Source of the DNA: AC-38 sp033856025
GTDB taxonomy: Bacteria; Actinomycetota; Thermoleophilia; Solirubrobacterales; Solirubrobacteraceae
DNA length: 64,000 nt
Assembly (NCBI GenBank): GCA_033856025.1
Contig: JAWVFQ010000031.1
Span: 1-64,000, forward strand
Reading direction: 5' to 3'
The position numbers were made by a program, and so were the translations under genes. Within the stretch, counting starts at the first letter, position 1. Each line of letters begins with the position of its first letter. This document shows positions 9,301 to 16,438 of this stretch, piece by piece. The notes under the pieces were generated by a model. The model was not told the DNA's origin and ran no database searches. It saw nothing but the letters and a program-made list of their open reading frames with translations.

Positions 9301-9612
9301 GAGCGCGGCTTCCGTCGCCTGTCGATGAACTTCGCGGCCTGGGGACGCCTGTTCGACGAGACGGCTCGGCTCTCGCCGCCCCAGCGCCTGCAGAAGCGCA
9401 TCGCCGACCTGCTCAACCCGTACTTCCAGATCGAGTCGCTGCGCGACTTCAACGAGAAGTTCGCACCGGACTGGCTGCCGCGCTCGATCGTGGTCGAGGA
9501 GCCGACGGCGATGCCCAAGGTCGGCCTGCTCTACGCCAGCGTCGAGGGATTCGTGAACCTGCCGGTGATCGGCCGCTACCTGGTGCCCCAGGTGCGCTCG
9601 GACCCCGACTGA
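6325..9612 (+). CDS. lysX: Bifunctional lysyl-tRNA synthetase / lysylphosphatidylglycerol synthase, LysRS domain first
   Basis: This 1095-residue fusion starts with a complete class II lysyl-tRNA synthetase, residues 1 to about 490: anticodon OB-fold, motif 2 in RVFRNEGLDTRHNPEFT, motif 3 in GLGIGLDRMVML. An acidic linker leads to about six transmembrane helices (roughly 535-750). A cytosolic MprF/DUF2156-type aminoacyltransferase domain follows from about 755 to the end. The first part should make Lys-tRNA; the second should transfer lysine to phosphatidylglycerol, lowering membrane negative charge and giving resistance to cationic peptides. In mycobacterial LysX the order is MprF then LysRS, so this protein is reversed. 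Whether another lysS exists elsewhere cannot be seen. Confidence 0.9.
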   Translation: MTDEHQPDDFVAAEREHRLGKLRDLAGRGIDPYPVKFERDHSIAEIRERHEGLQPGTDTGEEVRVAGRVLLLRRHGQLVFADLHDQTGSIQLFVSHQDLGDQAFEDIAEWDRGDWVGAVGTVMVTKRGELSIRVSEAHLLAKALRALPDKHKGLTDVDKRMRQRYLDLIVNPEQRRIFEVRSKALASVRKTLNDRGFIEVETPVLDAQAGGAAARPFITHHNALDLDMYLRIALELHLKRLVVGGFERVFEIGRVFRNEGLDTRHNPEFTLLEAYQALADYHDMMDLVEAIVSNAARDATGTTVIAIDGREIDLEPPWRRVKMADLIEEVTGERMSASMPLDEARAICDRLHVPYEASWGPGRLMAEVYDERCESTLVEPTFVYDYPREVSPLARAHRDDPSMVERFECVVAGRELANAYSELNDPVDQRERFEAEDVDEDYIRALEYGLPPTGGLGIGLDRMVMLIAGAPAIRDVILFPTMRPEAGIGERATHQGLSSEAVPTAADLTTEGDEAEVERPARDEAAPTGPATTTMSGAAARVLAWLTALGGLLYLVPEVPILHGRLDVVRDYFASEPVRVAGHVASVLAGVALLLLSRELAHRKRLAWQAAVAIFAFATVVHVFKGPHPVAAGFSLAMLVALVRFRDAFPGRPDPASLVGLVRFVPIYAGATLAFGIVTLLAQREDVRGHLTPGRMVEAIGLGLVGQSGPYTYTGRFFSDFFPAALLALGIGGLVIGFALAFRAVVERAGPTPVDRERARELVRRWGSDTLAPFALRRDKSYFFGTDGQAMIAYTYVSGYALVAADPIGAPGSVGRALDEFLAYCRTRAWHVAFLAVREADLPVYQRHGFHSLYLGDEAIVRCDRFSLDGGAMKQVRSAVKRVGREHRFRLIRETDASPALVEALNGIRERWRGKAPERGFTMDLGQAVRGEDPDFLLALALDEDEHPVGFLRLVPCYGPEPGYSLDLMQREPDSLNGVTEFLVANTALALGERGFRRLSMNFAAWGRLFDETARLSPPQRLQKRIADLLNPYFQIESLRDFNEKFAPDWLPRSIVVEEPTAMPKVGLLYASVEGFVNLPVIGRYLVPQVRSDPD

Positions 9613-9758
9613 GCGCCGGACCGACCGCGCAGCCGCGCGATCATGGCCGAGGCCTCGGCGCGGGTGGCGGGCCAGGGGCGCCCGGACTCCTCGAGCAGCT
9701 CGCGGCACAGCGCGTGCACCTGGCGCGTGGTGGGCGGCGGGTCCCGGCGCGTCGCCAT
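9576..9758 (-). CDS. Small conserved-looking hypothetical protein (60 aa)
   Basis: This 60-residue reading frame has G or C in nearly every third position. Its core, TRQVHALCRELLEESGRPWPATRAEA, is followed by a helix ending ARLR and resembles the small actinobacterial proteins annotated DUF3072 or similar, with a predicted two-helix fold. It starts at ATG 9758 behind a weak CAGG, and its last 37 bases overlap the 3' end of the LysRS-MprF gene on the other strand. Function unknown. The family match is from memory and should be treated as a suggestion. Confidence 0.6.
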   Translation of the reverse strand: MATRRDPPPTTRQVHALCRELLEESGRPWPATRAEASAMIARLRGRSGAQSGSERTWGTR

Positions 9759-9817
9759 GACCCGAGCCTGCCAGGTCCCGCGTCGCGCGTCGCGCGCGCT
9801 CTGTTGCGGCTTCGCGG

Positions 9818-10204
9818 CTAGGTGCCGCGCTGCTCGATCGCCTGCTCCATGCGATCGAGCACGTCCGGGATCTCGCGACGCAGGCGCCGGATGTCCCAGT
9901 GGTTGAGCGTGACCAGCCGGGTCGGCTCGGTGGTCGTGACCGAGGCGGCGCGCAGGCCCTTGCCCAGCACGCCGCCCTCGCCGAAGAAGTCGCCCGGGCC
10001 GAGCTCTGCGACGGTCTCGCCGTCGCGATGTACCCGGGCGCCTCCGTCGACGATCACGAACACGTCGTAGGAGAAGTCGCCCTCACGGACGATGTCGCGG
10101 CCCTCGGCGACCGACACCTCGTCGGCGCTGCTGGCGATCGCCTGCACCTCCTCCGGCTCCAGCTCGGAGAAGAACGGCAGGCGGCTGAGGGTCGCGGGAT
10201 CCAT
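9818..10204 (-). CDS. Cyclic nucleotide-binding domain protein (single CNB domain)
   Basis: The 128-residue protein consists of one cNMP-binding beta-roll. It begins LPFFSELEPEEVQAIA, the usual lead helix, has REGDFSYDVFVIVDGGARV and the phosphate-binding cassette region GPGDFFGEGGVLGKGLRAASV, and ends with a C-helix. The cassette keeps GE but has RAASV where many true cAMP binders have R-[TS]-A, so ligand binding is plausible but not certain. There is no attached DNA-binding or channel domain. A TAGGGT box sits 9 bases upstream of the ATG. Confidence 0.88.
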   Translation of the reverse strand: MDPATLSRLPFFSELEPEEVQAIASSADEVSVAEGRDIVREGDFSYDVFVIVDGGARVHRDGETVAELGPGDFFGEGGVLGKGLRAASVTTTEPTRLVTLNHWDIRRLRREIPDVLDRMEQAIEQRGT

Positions 10205-10213
10205 GGGGCGCCT

Positions 10214-10219
10214 ACCCTA
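10214..10219 (-). promoter_or_regulatory. Candidate -10 box overlapping the upstream gene's stop codon
   Basis: Read on the minus strand this is TAGGGT, 9 bases before the ATG of the CNB protein at 10204. Its first three bases are the TAG stop of the small gene at 10217-10399. Confidence 0.35.
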
Positions 10220-10399
10220 ATGCCCTCCGGCGGCCTGGTGGAGCTTTTCGTTCGCGGTGCGCACGGCGTCCTCGTCGGTATCGCCGTTGCCGCGCGGCGT
10301 CGTGGCGTCCTTCGTGTCCTGCTTCGGGGTGGTCCCGGCCTCCGGCTCCTGGCGGGCGACGGGATCTCCGGTCACCGGGTCTCTCGGCTCGTCTGCCAT
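10217..10399 (-). CDS. Small acidic hypothetical protein (60 aa)
   Basis: This 60-residue hydrophilic protein begins MADEPRDPVTGDPVARQEPE and is rich in Asp, Glu, Thr and Pro, with no hydrophobic core; it is probably disordered. The start at 10399 is set by a perfect AGGAGG five bases upstream; a longer frame extending to 10573 lacks this. The strong ribosome site argues it is really made. Function unknown. It lies upstream of and co-directional with the CNB protein gene. Confidence 0.7.
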   Translation of the reverse strand: MADEPRDPVTGDPVARQEPEAGTTPKQDTKDATTPRGNGDTDEDAVRTANEKLHQAAGGH

Positions 10400-10489
10400 G
10401 TGGTCCTCCTGATTTGGGGTACACCATGGCGCTACCCCCTCAACCACCTCCGACACGTCGTATTCGCGGGGGCGGGAGGATCCGACCGT

Positions 10490-10495
10490 CAGAAT
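10490..10495 (+). promoter_or_regulatory. Candidate -10-like box of the kinase gene
   Basis: CAGAAT lies 7 bases before the GTG start at 10503, which has no Shine-Dalgarno. It departs from TANNNT in the first base only. Confidence 0.3.
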
Positions 10496-10502
10496 CCCGG
10501 GC

Positions 10503-11951
10503 GTGGCCGAGCTCGCGCCAGGGACGGAGATCGCCGGGTGCCGCATCGAGGCGGTGACCGGGCGCGGCGGCATGGGCGTGATCTACCGCGCGACCGACCT
10601 GCGCCTGGACCGCCCGGTGGCGCTGAAGCTGATCGCGGGCGACCGGGCCCGCGACGAGAGCTTCCGGGTGCGCTTCGAGCGGGAGTCCAGGCTGACCGCC
10701 GCGATCGAGCACCCGAACGTGATCCCGGTCTACGGAGCCGGGGAGGAGGACGGCCAGCTCTACCTGGTCATGCGCTGGGTGGCCGGGACCGACCTGCGCG
10801 ACCTGCTGGGACGGGAGGGGCGCCTGGCGCCGTCGCGGGCCGCCTCGATCGTCGCCCAGGTGGCGGCCGGGCTGGACGCCGCGCACGCCGCGGGCCTGGT
10901 CCACCGCGACGTGAAGCCGGCCAACGTCCTGCTGGCCGCAAGCGGGCACGTGTACCTGTCGGACTTCGGGATCACGCGGCTGGTGGACGGCGAGACGCGC
11001 GTCACCGACTCCGGCGAGTGGGTGGGGACGGTGGACTTCATGGCGCCCGAGCACCTGGAGGGCCGCCCCACCGACGCGCGCAGCGACGTGTACGCACTGG
11101 GGTGCGTGCTCTACACGGCGCTGACCGGGACGCCGCCCTTCCGGCGCGAGACCGTCGCCCAGACGATCGCCGCCCACCTGCGCGACCGTCCGCCGCGGGT
11201 GTCGCAGGCGGCTCCGGGGATCCCGGCGGAGCTGGACCGGGTGGTGTGGCGCGCGCTCGCCAAGGCGCCCGAGGACCGCTACCCGTCCGCCGGCGACCTG
11301 GGGCGCGCCGCGCTGGCGGCCGCCCGCGGAGAGGCGATCACCGAGGCCGAGCGCAGCGTCGCCCGCGGGCCCGCGGCACCGGCCGAGACCGCCACGCGCG
11401 GGCTGGAGCCGGCCGTCACGGGTCCGGCGCCGACCCGGGTCATCCCGGCTCCGCCCCCGCCGCCGAAGAAGGTCCACCGGGCGCGGCCGCGGCGCTGGGT
11501 CGTCGCGCTGGCCGCCCTGACAGCCGCGGCGGCCGGGGTGGGCGGCATCGCCCTGGCCACGAGCGCCGGCGGTGGGGACGACGGCGGGCCGCTGTCGCGC
11601 GCCGAGGTCCTGGAGGCCGTCGACGGGTTCGCGCGCGCGTACTCGCGCGAGTCCGTGCCGGCCATGCGCGCCGTTCTCGCCCCCAACGTCCGCCGGATCG
11701 TCCCCGGCGACCGGCAGGTGGGCCGCGCGGCCGTCGTGGCCGAGTACCGCCGCCAGTTCGCGGCCAGCGACGTCGTGTCCTACCGGCTGTCCGGGCTCGA
11801 GGTCACCGAGGGCGAGGCGGGGCGCGCCAGCGGGCGCTACACCGTGCAGCGCCGGGGGCGCCCCCCGATCGTCGGCGACACGGTCTTCGGCGTGGTGCGC
11901 CAGAGCGGCGCGCCGCGGATCGCGCTCATCGCCGCCGAGCCGGCGAGCTAG
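10503..11951 (+). CDS. Membrane Ser/Thr protein kinase (PknB-like) with extracytoplasmic SnoaL-like domain
   Basis: The 482-residue protein has an N-terminal Hanks-type kinase: glycine loop GRGGMGVIY (20-28), catalytic Lys42, HRDVKPAN with Asp136, the DFG motif in LSDFGITRL, and APEHLEG. It is an RD kinase, so probably activated by autophosphorylation. A Pro-rich juxtamembrane stretch precedes one transmembrane helix at about 331-353. The remaining 120 or so residues lie outside and resemble a SnoaL/NTF2-like fold rather than the PASTA repeats usual for PknB. The GTG start at 10503 gives the intact kinase N-terminus. Its TAG stop shares CTAG with the convergent PASTA lipoprotein gene. Confidence 0.93.
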   Translation: MAELAPGTEIAGCRIEAVTGRGGMGVIYRATDLRLDRPVALKLIAGDRARDESFRVRFERESRLTAAIEHPNVIPVYGAGEEDGQLYLVMRWVAGTDLRDLLGREGRLAPSRAASIVAQVAAGLDAAHAAGLVHRDVKPANVLLAASGHVYLSDFGITRLVDGETRVTDSGEWVGTVDFMAPEHLEGRPTDARSDVYALGCVLYTALTGTPPFRRETVAQTIAAHLRDRPPRVSQAAPGIPAELDRVVWRALAKAPEDRYPSAGDLGRAALAAARGEAITEAERSVARGPAAPAETATRGLEPAVTGPAPTRVIPAPPPPPKKVHRARPRRWVVALAALTAAAAGVGGIALATSAGGGDDGGPLSRAEVLEAVDGFARAYSRESVPAMRAVLAPNVRRIVPGDRQVGRAAVVAEYRRQFAASDVVSYRLSGLEVTEGEAGRASGRYTVQRRGRPPIVGDTVFGVVRQSGAPRIALIAAEPAS

Positions 11952-12493
11952 CAGACCTTCGCCACGAGGACCCGAACCGTGGACCCGCTGTCCACCGTCG
12001 TCTCGCTGCCCGGCTCGGTGCCGCACACCCGGCGGCCGATCGGGAGGACCTCGTCGACGATGCCGCCCACATCCTTCAGCCGCGCGCGCAGGCCGGCCGC
12101 GGCCAGGCGCTCGACCGCGCCGTCGGGCGAGTCGCCGCGCAGGTCGGGGATGCGCACGGTGAGGCGGCGCACGACGCGCAGCGCGGTCATCGCCGGCGTG
12201 CGCTCGCGCGCGGTGGCCATCACGTCGATGACGTTGCCCCCGGCGTCGAGGGCGACGCGGGCCTGGAAGCGTCCGGCGTGCACGGCCACCGGCTGCCCGC
12301 CCACGCGCACGCTGGCCACCGCGGGCACCACGCGCCCACTGAGGTCGACGGCCCCGTCGCGCACGACGGCCCCGTCGCCGGGGCCCGTCAGGGTCACGCG
12401 CACCGGCGGCGGCGGGCGGTCTGACGGCCCGCCTCCGCACGCGGCGAGGCCGAGGGAGGAGAGGCCCAGGACGCAGGCGAGCGGGGCGCGCAT
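11948..12493 (-). CDS. Lipoprotein with Ig-like and single PASTA domain
   Basis: A signal peptide ends in the lipobox LAAC, with Cys19 to be lipidated, followed by a Pro-rich spacer. Residues about 30-110 look like a beta-sandwich (Ig-like) domain. From about 113 to the end is a PASTA domain: IPDLRGDSPDGAVERLAAAG, then the second strand pair ending in VDSGSTVRVLVAKVC. PASTA domains usually bind peptidoglycan fragments and are normally part of PknB-type kinases. Here it is on a separate lipoprotein facing a kinase gene that lacks PASTA, with the two stops sharing CTAG. Confidence 0.85.
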   Translation of the reverse strand: MRAPLACVLGLSSLGLAACGGGPSDRPPPPVRVTLTGPGDGAVVRDGAVDLSGRVVPAVASVRVGGQPVAVHAGRFQARVALDAGGNVIDVMATARERTPAMTALRVVRRLTVRIPDLRGDSPDGAVERLAAAGLRARLKDVGGIVDEVLPIGRRVCGTEPGSETTVDSGSTVRVLVAKVC

Positions 12494-12613
12494 CGGGCGT
12501 CCGAGTATGGCAGGGGGCCTCGCCGGGCCAGGGCCCTACTCGGCCTTGGTCGCGCCACCACCAACGTATATCCTCGCCGCGCCCAGCAACCTCAACGCGG
12601 CAAGGAGGCCAGC

Positions 12614-13987
12614 GTGACCCCCGCAGCGACCCTCGAGGCCCTTCAGGCCCGCCTGACCGGCCGGATCGTCACCCCGTCCGATCCCCGCTGGGACGAGGCG
12701 CGCCTGGCCTGGAACCTCGCCGCCGACCAGCGTCCGGCCGCCATCGCCTTCCCCCAGACGGCCCAGGACATCGTGGCCGCGGTCGACGCCGCCCGCGACC
12801 ACGGGCTGCGCGTGGCTGCCCAGGGAACGGGGCATGGCGGCACGGCGCTCTCGTCGCTGGAGGACTCGCTGCTCGTCAAGACCGAGAACATGCGCGAGAT
12901 CCGGATCGACGCCGGCGCTCAGCGCGCGCGCGTCGAGCCCGGCGTGCTGTGGCACGAGCTCGCACCCGCCGCGGCCGAGCACGGCCTCGCCGGGCTGCAG
13001 GGCTCGGCCGGCGACGTCGCCGTCACCGGCTACTCGCTGGGCGGCGGGCTGAGCTGGATGGCCCGGGCGCAGGGCTGGGCGGCCAACCGGATCGTGTCCG
13101 CGGATGTGGTCACCGCGCACGGCGAGCTCGTGCGCGTCGACCGCGAGGACCATCCCGACCTGTTCTGGGCGCTGCGCGGCGGCGGCGGCGCCTTCGGCGT
13201 GGTGACCTCGCTGGAGATCGCCCTGCTCCCGGTGCGCGAGCTGTACGCCGGCGTGCTGTTCTGGCCGCAGGAGCGCGCGGCGGAGATCCTGCCGGCCTGG
13301 CGCGACTGGGCGGACGACCTCCCCGACGAGATCACCTCGCTGGGCCGCCTGCTCAACGTCCCGCCGTTCCCGGACGTCCCCGAGATCGTCCGCGGCAAGT
13401 CGTTCGTGGTCGTCGAGGCGGCGTTCCTGGGCTCCGAGGCCGACGGCGCCGAGCTCCTGGCCCCGCTGCGCGAGCTGGACCCGGCGATGGACACGTTCGC
13501 CATGATCCCGCCGCCCGGTCTGGTCGCCCTGCACATGGACCCGCCGCAGCCGGTCCCCGGCGAGGCCGACGGCGCCATGCTCGGCGAGATCACGGACGAG
13601 GCGATCGACCGCGTCCTGGGCGTCACCGGCCCCGGCACCGAGACGCCGCTGCTGTCGTTCGAGCTGCGCGCGCTGGGCGGAGCGATCGGCCGCTTCGACC
13701 CCGACGGCGGAGCCGCGAACGCCACCGACGCCCGCTACGCCGAGTTCTCGGTGGGCATCGCCATGACGCCGGAGATGAAGCGCGCGGTCGCCGAGCGGGT
13801 GGACGCCATCCACGATGCGCTGGCCGACTGCGCGACCGGCGCGCGCTACATGAACTTCAGCGAGCGCTCCTCGGACTGCTCGACGATGTTCCCGCCCGAC
13901 ACCTACGAGCGGCTGCGCGAGGTCAAGCGGGCCTACGACCCCGACGACCTCTTCCAGTCCAACCACCCGGTGTCGAACCCCGCGTAG
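12614..13987 (+). CDS. FAD-linked oxidoreductase (PCMH/VAO family)
   Basis: This 457-residue flavoprotein has a PCMH-type FAD domain (about 35-210) with GTGHGG, whose His would carry covalent FAD, and GYSLGGGLSWMARAQGWAANRI. A C-terminal BBE segment ends YDPDDLFQSNHPV. The second covalent Cys (GxCxxVG) of bicovalent berberine-bridge enzymes is absent: the place reads GDVAVTGY. So attachment, if covalent, is through His alone. It probably oxidises an alcohol or amine using oxygen; the substrate is unknown. The GTG start at 12614 has AAGGAGG six bases upstream. Confidence 0.9.
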   Translation: MTPAATLEALQARLTGRIVTPSDPRWDEARLAWNLAADQRPAAIAFPQTAQDIVAAVDAARDHGLRVAAQGTGHGGTALSSLEDSLLVKTENMREIRIDAGAQRARVEPGVLWHELAPAAAEHGLAGLQGSAGDVAVTGYSLGGGLSWMARAQGWAANRIVSADVVTAHGELVRVDREDHPDLFWALRGGGGAFGVVTSLEIALLPVRELYAGVLFWPQERAAEILPAWRDWADDLPDEITSLGRLLNVPPFPDVPEIVRGKSFVVVEAAFLGSEADGAELLAPLRELDPAMDTFAMIPPPGLVALHMDPPQPVPGEADGAMLGEITDEAIDRVLGVTGPGTETPLLSFELRALGGAIGRFDPDGGAANATDARYAEFSVGIAMTPEMKRAVAERVDAIHDALADCATGARYMNFSERSSDCSTMFPPDTYERLREVKRAYDPDDLFQSNHPVSNPA

Positions 13988-13990
13988 TCT
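13985..13990 (+). promoter_or_regulatory. Candidate -10 box that includes the preceding stop codon
   Basis: TAGTCT is 7 bases before the GTG start at 13998, which lacks a Shine-Dalgarno. The TAG of the box is the stop codon of the FAD oxidoreductase. The same TAGTCTGCG string precedes the gene at 1971. Confidence 0.45.
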
Positions 13991-13997
13991 GCGCGGC

Positions 13998-15083
13998 GTG
14001 GGGGTCGCGTTCGTCACCGGGTTTCCCGGGTTCATCGGCCGGCGGCTCGTCCGCTCGCTGCTGGAGGCGCGGCCTGGCGATGGCGAGGCGAGGGTCGTGG
14101 TGCTGGTCGAGGAGCGCATGCGCGACGGTGCGCGCGAGGTGGCGGCGGACCTCGACGCCGAGCGCGTCGAGGTGCTGGTGGGGGACATCGCACAGCGCCG
14201 CCTCGGGCTCTCCGACGCCGACTGGGAGCGGCTGGCCGGCGAGGTCACGCACGTCTTCCACCTGGCGGCGATCTACGACCTCGCGGTGCCGCTGGAGGTC
14301 GCGCAGCGCGTCAACGTCGACGGGACCGGCAACGTCCTGGAGCTGTGTGAGGCGGCGCGCGGCCTGGAGCGCCTGACCTATGTGAGCACGGCCTACGTGG
14401 CGGGCGACCGCCACGGCGTCGTCTACGAGCACGAGCTCGTCCTCGGGCAGGGGTTCAAGAACCACTACGAGTCCACGAAGTTCCAGGCCGAGGTGTGGGT
14501 GCGCGAGCTGATGGACCGGGTGCCCACGACGATCCTGCGCCCGGCGATCGTCGTCGGCGACTCGCGCACGGGCGAGACGGAGAAGTTCGACGGGCCCTAC
14601 TACCTGCTGCGCGCCATCTCGCGGGCCGCGCGCGCCGGGCGGGCGATCGCCCAGTTCGGCGCCTCGGACGCCACGTTCAACGTGGTCCCGGTCGACTACG
14701 TCGTGGCCGCGCTGACGGCCGCGGCGACAGCTCCCGAGACGCTGGGCGAGACGCTGCACCTGGTCGACCCCGAGCCGCTGACCACGCTGGAGCTGGTGAC
14801 CGCGCTGTCGCGGGCCTACGCCGGGCGCGCGCCGCGCGGGCGCGTCCCGCCCGGGCTGGTCAGCGCGTCCCTGGGCATCCGCGCGGTCCGCGACGCCCTG
14901 GGCGGCACGCCGCGCGAGTCGATCGTCTACCTCAATCACGCCGTCACCTTCGACACCCGCCGGACGGTCGACCTGCTGGCGCCGCACGGCCTGACGCCGC
15001 CGCGCTTCGCCGACTACGTCGAGCCGATGGTGGAGTTCTTCCGCGCGCACGAGGCCGATCCGGCCTTCGCGCCGCGCCGCTAG
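13998..15083 (+). CDS. NAD(P)-dependent short-chain reductase, male-sterility/epimerase (NAD_binding_4) type
   Basis: This 361-residue extended SDR begins with the Rossmann motif TGFPGFIG (7-14). It has STAYVAGDR around residue 133 and the active-site pair Tyr157/Lys161 in YESTK. The sequence is closest in character to the thioester-reductase/fatty acyl-CoA reductase (NAD_binding_4) group, which reduces acyl thioesters or modifies lipids, though sugar epimerases share the fold. The GTG start gives the Rossmann motif at the expected position. It converges on a P450 gene with which it shares a CTAG at the stops. Confidence 0.88.
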   Translation: MGVAFVTGFPGFIGRRLVRSLLEARPGDGEARVVVLVEERMRDGAREVAADLDAERVEVLVGDIAQRRLGLSDADWERLAGEVTHVFHLAAIYDLAVPLEVAQRVNVDGTGNVLELCEAARGLERLTYVSTAYVAGDRHGVVYEHELVLGQGFKNHYESTKFQAEVWVRELMDRVPTTILRPAIVVGDSRTGETEKFDGPYYLLRAISRAARAGRAIAQFGASDATFNVVPVDYVVAALTAAATAPETLGETLHLVDPEPLTTLELVTALSRAYAGRAPRGRVPPGLVSASLGIRAVRDALGGTPRESIVYLNHAVTFDTRRTVDLLAPHGLTPPRFADYVEPMVEFFRAHEADPAFAPRR

Positions 15084-16411
15084 GCGGCGGCCGGGTCGCG
15101 CCGCGCCAGGCGTACGCGCACGCCCTGCTTGGGCACGAGCGTGATCGCCCGGCGCTGGACCTTCTCGGGACCGGCCAGCGGAGTCAGGTCGCAGCGCTCC
15201 AGCACGCGGCGCGCCACCACGCGCATCTCCATCAGCGCGAAGCTCGCGCCCAGGCAGCGGCGCGTGCCACCGCCGAAGGGGATCCAGGTGTAGGTGTCGG
15301 GCGCGTCGGGGCCCAGGAAGCGCTCGGGCCGGAAGGTCTCGGGCTCCGGGTAGCGGTCGGGACGGCGGTGGATCGTGGTGATCGAGGGGTTGATCTCCAC
15401 CCCCGGCGGGATCATGTAGCCGTTCAGCGCGAACGGCTCCCCGCGCACCACGCGTCCGACGCCGGGGATGACCGGGCGGATGCGCAGCGTCTCCTTGACC
15501 ACGGCGTCGAGGTACTCGTCGCCCTCGGGCAGCGACTCGCGCAGGCGCGCCAGGACCCGCGGCTCGTGGAGCGCGAGGTCGAACGTCCAGGCCAGGCCGG
15601 TGGCCGTCGTCTCGTGGCCGGCCACGAGGAGCGTGACCAGCTCGTCGCGCACCTCCTGGTCGGTGAGCGCCTCGCCGTCCTCGTCTCGGGCCAGCAGAAG
15701 CGCGGAGAAAACGTCGTCGCGCTCCTCCAGCCCCGGCTCGTCACGGCGGCGGGCGATCTCGGAGAACAGGATCTCGTCCACGGCGCGGCGCTGCTCCTCG
15801 AAGCGGGCGGCCGCGCCCCGGCCGCGCCCGAACCGCCCGGCGCTGACCATCATCAGCATGATCCCCAGGGGCCGCGAGATCGGCGCGAGCATCTCGCGGA
15901 TGCGCCGGCGCAGCTCGTCGTCCAGCGGGCCTGGCTCCATCCCGAAGACCGCGCGCATGATCACCTCGAGGGTGAGCGACTGCATGCTGGGCAGCAGCTC
16001 GAAGGGCTCGGCGCCGGGCCAGGCGTCGATCTGGCGGTCGGCGGCCGCGCGGACCGTGTCCTCGTAGGCCTGCATCCGGCGCCCGTGGAACGGCGGGAGC
16101 AGCAGGCGGCGGTGGCGCAGGTGCTCGGCGCCGTCGAGCAGCAGCACAGAGCGCTGACCCAGGATCGGGCCGAGCAGCGCGTTGGCCTCCCCCGCGCGAA
16201 GCTGCTCGTTGCCGCCCTGGAAGACCTCCTTGACCAGGTCCGGGTCGAACAGCATCACGAAGCGCGAGTCGAACGCCGTCCCGAACGTCACCGCGTCGCC
16301 GTAGCGCCGGCGGCAGGCGTCGAAGAACCGGCGCGGGAAGAACATGAAACCCGCGGTCTGGACCAGGCGCGGGAGGTTGGGGCCGGGGGGCATCGCCACG
16401 ACCCGGATCAT
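15080..16411 (-). CDS. Cytochrome P450
   Basis: This 443-residue soluble P450 shows all standard marks: the I-helix oxygen-activation motif AGHETTA, the K-helix ETLR, PERF, and the haem-binding loop FGGGTRRCLG with Cys386 as the iron ligand. It resembles the larger bacterial class with eukaryote-like helix patterns (as in CYP102/CYP110-like proteins). No ferredoxin or reductase gene is adjacent, so electron donors must come from elsewhere. Substrate unknown. It converges on the reductase gene, sharing CTAG at the stops. Confidence 0.95.
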   Translation of the reverse strand: MIRVVAMPPGPNLPRLVQTAGFMFFPRRFFDACRRRYGDAVTFGTAFDSRFVMLFDPDLVKEVFQGGNEQLRAGEANALLGPILGQRSVLLLDGAEHLRHRRLLLPPFHGRRMQAYEDTVRAAADRQIDAWPGAEPFELLPSMQSLTLEVIMRAVFGMEPGPLDDELRRRIREMLAPISRPLGIMLMMVSAGRFGRGRGAAARFEEQRRAVDEILFSEIARRRDEPGLEERDDVFSALLLARDEDGEALTDQEVRDELVTLLVAGHETTATGLAWTFDLALHEPRVLARLRESLPEGDEYLDAVVKETLRIRPVIPGVGRVVRGEPFALNGYMIPPGVEINPSITTIHRRPDRYPEPETFRPERFLGPDAPDTYTWIPFGGGTRRCLGASFALMEMRVVARRVLERCDLTPLAGPEKVQRRAITLVPKQGVRVRLARRDPAAA

Positions 16412-16438
16412 GGCGCAATACCGGTCCGGTGGCGTCGG

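Noticed and set aside
12614..13987. Bicovalent (His and Cys) berberine-bridge-type flavoprotein
   Set aside because: The Cys of the GxCxxVG motif is missing; only the His in GTGHGG is present.
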